From the NCBI GenBank assembly GCA_016210245.1, contig JACQUR010000067.1:1-6085 (forward strand): a stretch of 6,085 nt of DNA, in the 5' to 3' direction. The notes under the pieces are model-generated. The model saw only the letters and a list, made by a program, of their open reading frames with translations. It was not told the origin of the DNA and did no database searches. Each line of letters starts with the position of its first letter. The stretch's first letter is position 1. Source of the DNA: Chloroflexota bacterium (GTDB lineage: Bacteria > Chloroflexota > UBA6077 > JACQUR01). A program made the position numbers and the translations under genes. Below are positions 4,304 to 6,085 of this stretch, piece by piece.

Positions 4304-5707
4304 ATGAAGTTCACCAGCCTTGACGATCTGCTCGCCGGCATCAAGCCCGCGGCGCAACTCCAGGATGGCAACGTTCACATCACCGATGCCGACCGGTTCA
4401 GGCAGGAGATCCTGGACCGTCTGACGTACACCGCCGCCTTCGGAGGGCCGGCCGAGCAGGAGGCGGCCCGATGGATCATCTGGCAGGCCGCCTGGGAGCT
4501 GGGCGTGCAGCCTGCCTCGATCAACGCGCTCTACCAGGCGCGGGCGCGTGAAGCGTACCACGCCAGGACCGTGCCGGCGATCAACGCCCGCGGCATGACC
4601 TACGACTTCGCCCGGGCGATCGTGCGGGCGGCGCGGGACAGCAACGTGGGCGCCTTCATCTTCGAGCTGGCGAAGTCGGAGACGGAGTACACCTTCCAGC
4701 GCCCGGCCGAGTACGCCACCGTGGTGGCCGCGGCGAGCATCCGCGAGGGCCACCAGGGGCCGATCTTCATCCAGGCCGACCACTACCAGGCCAGCGCCAG
4801 GAAATATGCCCGCGATCCCGAGGCGGTCATCCAGGAGCTGCGGGAGCTCATCGCCGAGGCCATCGCCGCCGGCTACCTGAACATCGACATCGACACCTCG
4901 ACCCTGGTGGATCTCAGTCGCCCCACCGTCTCCGAGCAGCAACGGGCCAACTTCTCGTGCTGCGCCGAGCTGGCCGCCTGGGTGCGCAGCCTGGAGCCGA
5001 AGGGCGTGACCGTCTCGATTGGCGGGGAGATCGGCGAGGTGGGCAAGAAGAACTCTACGGTGGAGGAGCTGGTCGCCTTCCTGGAGGGCTTCAACCGCGA
5101 GTTCGCCCAGCGCACCGCCGCCCAGACCCGCGGGCTGAGCAAGATCAGCGTCAACACGGGCACGACCCACGGAGGGGTGGTGCTGCCGGACGGCACCATC
5201 GCCCGGGTGAACATCGACTTCGAGACGCTGCGCAACCTCTCCGCCGCGGCGCGACGGTACGGCCTCGGCGGAGCGGTGCAGCACGGCGCCTCCACCCTGC
5301 CGGCCGAGGCCTTCCACGAGTTCCCCAGGACTGAAACTCTGGAGGTCCACCTGGCGACCGAGTTCCAGAACATTATCCTCGATGGCGGCGCCTTCCCGGA
5401 GGAGCTCAAGCAGGAGATGTACGAATTCCTGCGCACCGAGTTCGCCGACGAGCGCACCGAGGACGAGACCGACGAGCAGTTCCTCTACAAGACCCGCAAG
5501 AAGGCGTGGGGGCCCTTCAAGGCACAGACCTGGCACCTGCCCGACGACACCCGCCAGCGCATCCGCGCCCTGCTGGTGGACAAGCTCACCTTCCTGTACG
5601 CGGAGTTGGGTGTCACCAACACCACCGACCTGGTACAGCAGCACGTCACGCCAGTGCGAGTACACAAGCCCCTGCCCGCCAGCCTGGCCGTGGCCACCGC
5701 TCGCTGA
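4304..5707 (+). CDS. Class II (metal-dependent) ketose-bisphosphate aldolase-like protein
   Basis: 467 residues, longer than typical class II fructose-bisphosphate aldolases (about 280-360). A helical N-terminal extension of roughly 85 residues precedes the barrel, which begins near TVPAINARGMTYDFARAIVRAA, and about 120 residues follow the last barrel motif. Barrel motifs in order are IFIQADHYQ (Asp159, His160), YLNIDIDTSTL, SIGGEIGEVG (Glu242), NTGTTHGGVV (His289), ARVNIDFETLR (Asn303, Asp305) and GAVQHGASTLP (His327). His160, Glu242, His289 and His327 match the expected metal ligands and Asp159 the catalytic Asp. The usual GG-x-ED loop after the Glu motif reads KKNST here, so the substrate may not be fructose-1,6-bisphosphate. 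The likely reaction is reversible aldol cleavage of a ketose bisphosphate in the cytosol. The start is supported by GGGGGAA about seven bases upstream and by its own promoter. It appears monocistronic. Fold confidence is high and substrate confidence is low. Confidence 0.85.
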   Translation: MKFTSLDDLLAGIKPAAQLQDGNVHITDADRFRQEILDRLTYTAAFGGPAEQEAARWIIWQAAWELGVQPASINALYQARAREAYHARTVPAINARGMTYDFARAIVRAARDSNVGAFIFELAKSETEYTFQRPAEYATVVAAASIREGHQGPIFIQADHYQASARKYARDPEAVIQELRELIAEAIAAGYLNIDIDTSTLVDLSRPTVSEQQRANFSCCAELAAWVRSLEPKGVTVSIGGEIGEVGKKNSTVEELVAFLEGFNREFAQRTAAQTRGLSKISVNTGTTHGGVVLPDGTIARVNIDFETLRNLSAAARRYGLGGAVQHGASTLPAEAFHEFPRTETLEVHLATEFQNIILDGGAFPEELKQEMYEFLRTEFADERTEDETDEQFLYKTRKKAWGPFKAQTWHLPDDTRQRIRALLVDKLTFLYAELGVTNTTDLVQQHVTPVRVHKPLPASLAVATAR

Positions 5708-5777
5708 CCCCGCCCTGGCTGATGCGCTGGCCCACAGCCGCCACGGTGTGACCACCATGTGTGCAACGGATCCGTAG

Positions 5778-5828
5778 GGGCGAACGGCTCGCCCGCCGCC
5801 GAGTGGGAGGTGGGCGAGCCGTTCGCCC
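5778..5828. terminator. Hairpin of the GTAGGGG repeat family, possible aldolase terminator
   Basis: GGGCGAACGGCTCGCCC (5778-5794) and GGGCGAGCCGTTCGCCC (5812-5828) are exact 17-bp inverted arms around a 17-base loop. The hairpin begins 70 bp after the aldolase stop. The left flank and arm, CCGTAGGGGCGA...CGCCGCCGAG, match the 39-bp units at 1-117, so this is the same dispersed family with an added second arm. The left arm can also fold on itself (GGGCGA/TCGCCC). Without a T-run, a terminator role is only inferred. Confidence 0.7.
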
Positions 5829-5863
5829 GGACCATTCACCGGCTTGAGTGGCCTCCCGATGGC

Positions 5864-5905
5864 CGTAGCGCGGGGGCAGCCACAGGGGGCTGCCCCCGCG
5901 CTACG
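5864..5905. repeat. 18-bp-arm hairpin bounded by CGTAG/CTACG
   Basis: Arms 5864-5881 and 5888-5905 are exact reverse complements around a 6-base loop ACAGGG. The outer edges CGTAG and CTACG echo the GTAG start of the other hairpin repeats here, but the inner sequence (CGCGGGGGCAGCC) is different, so membership of the same family is tentative. It lies 35 bp after the previous hairpin and near no gene start. It may act with that hairpin as a termination region, or it may be a passive repeat. Confidence 0.75.
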
Positions 5906-6020
5906 AAGCCGTTGCCCATGAAGAATCCGGGCTGGCTCGCCCCTTCCCACGGGCGACCAACTCACAGACACACAAACGGTCCAGCGGGTGGACCCGGTAA
6001 CCGCGGCAGCTTCCGCCTCC

Positions 6021-6085
6021 ACTCAGCACTCAGCACTCAGGACTCAGCACTCAGCACTCAGGACTCAGGACCCAGGACTCAGGAC
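6021..6085. repeat. 7-bp tandem array, ACTCAGC/ACTCAGG type, running off the window
   Basis: Nine complete 7-base units start at 6021: ACTCAGC, ACTCAGC, ACTCAGG, ACTCAGC, ACTCAGC, ACTCAGG, ACTCAGG, ACCCAGG, ACTCAGG, then a partial unit at the edge. Differences are almost confined to the last base. The C, C, G order repeats once, giving a 21-bp higher-order period. The total length is unknown because the array is cut by the window end. Confidence 0.95.

Larger units (their letters stand above)
5708..6085. other. Gene-free region downstream of the aldolase gene
   Basis: No convincing gene was found. The region contains two strong hairpins (5778-5828 and 5864-5905) and the 7-bp array starting at 6021, which reaches the window edge. 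I recognise nothing in 5906-6020. Long minus-strand open frames across it are translated repeats and antisense of the aldolase gene. Confidence 0.6.

Noticed and set aside
4115..6022. 635-codon open frame on the minus strand
   Set aside because: It lies opposite the whole aldolase gene, whose motifs are clear, and it ends by translating the 60-bp palindrome. It is a GC-driven shadow.
6021..6085. Origin-type iterons or a centromere-like array
   Set aside because: Units are only 7 bp, and no rep, par or dnaA gene or AT-rich region is nearby.

Overview
The window is very GC-rich bacterial chromosomal DNA with six protein genes separated by unusually repeat-dense intergenic DNA. Gene content and style suggest the phylum Chloroflexota, perhaps a Roseiflexus/Kouleothrix-like lineage: a DUF309 protein with an HETLEALW core, a Tat-type lipoprotein dienelactone hydrolase with an Ala/Pro/Thr-rich linker, a long class II aldolase, GTAGGGG-type hairpin repeats and 7-bp tandem arrays. 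This assignment is inferred from family resemblance and repeat style; no search was run.

Layout. 1-229: three tandem 39-bp hairpin units and an inverted fourth copy, together forming a 150-bp imperfect palindrome. 230-482: no gene, one 7-bp array. 483-2028 (+): a PspC-domain membrane protein and a LiaF-like protein, nearly abutting and probably one envelope-stress operon. 2027-2098: a near-perfect 72-bp palindrome built of 7-bp units at the convergent junction. 2081-2991 (-): a DUF309 protein followed by a DoxX-family membrane protein, separated by another 7-bp array. 3044-3130: an inverted pair of GTCGACA arrays in the divergent intergenic region. 3164-4126 (+): an exported dienelactone hydrolase-family lipoprotein, followed by a perfect 60-bp palindrome (4135-4194). 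4244-4252: an extended -10 promoter. 4304-5707 (+): a class II (zinc-type) ketose-bisphosphate aldolase-like enzyme. 5708-6085: two strong hairpins and a 7-bp array that runs off the window edge.

The genes do not form one pathway. PspC/LiaF-like proteins sense or regulate envelope stress. DoxX and DUF309 proteins are poorly characterised. The hydrolase is likely anchored outside the membrane, and the aldolase is cytosolic carbon metabolism. No phage, transposase, CRISPR, tRNA or rRNA gene is visible.

The most striking feature is the intergenic DNA. Five arrays of different sequence share an exact 7-bp period, two of them folded as inverted pairs, and two minus-strand genes take their stop codons from such arrays. 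A second, separate hairpin family (GTAGGGG...) shows paired compensatory base changes between copies. I see no convincing new multi-gene system; the repeats are the part worth pursuing.
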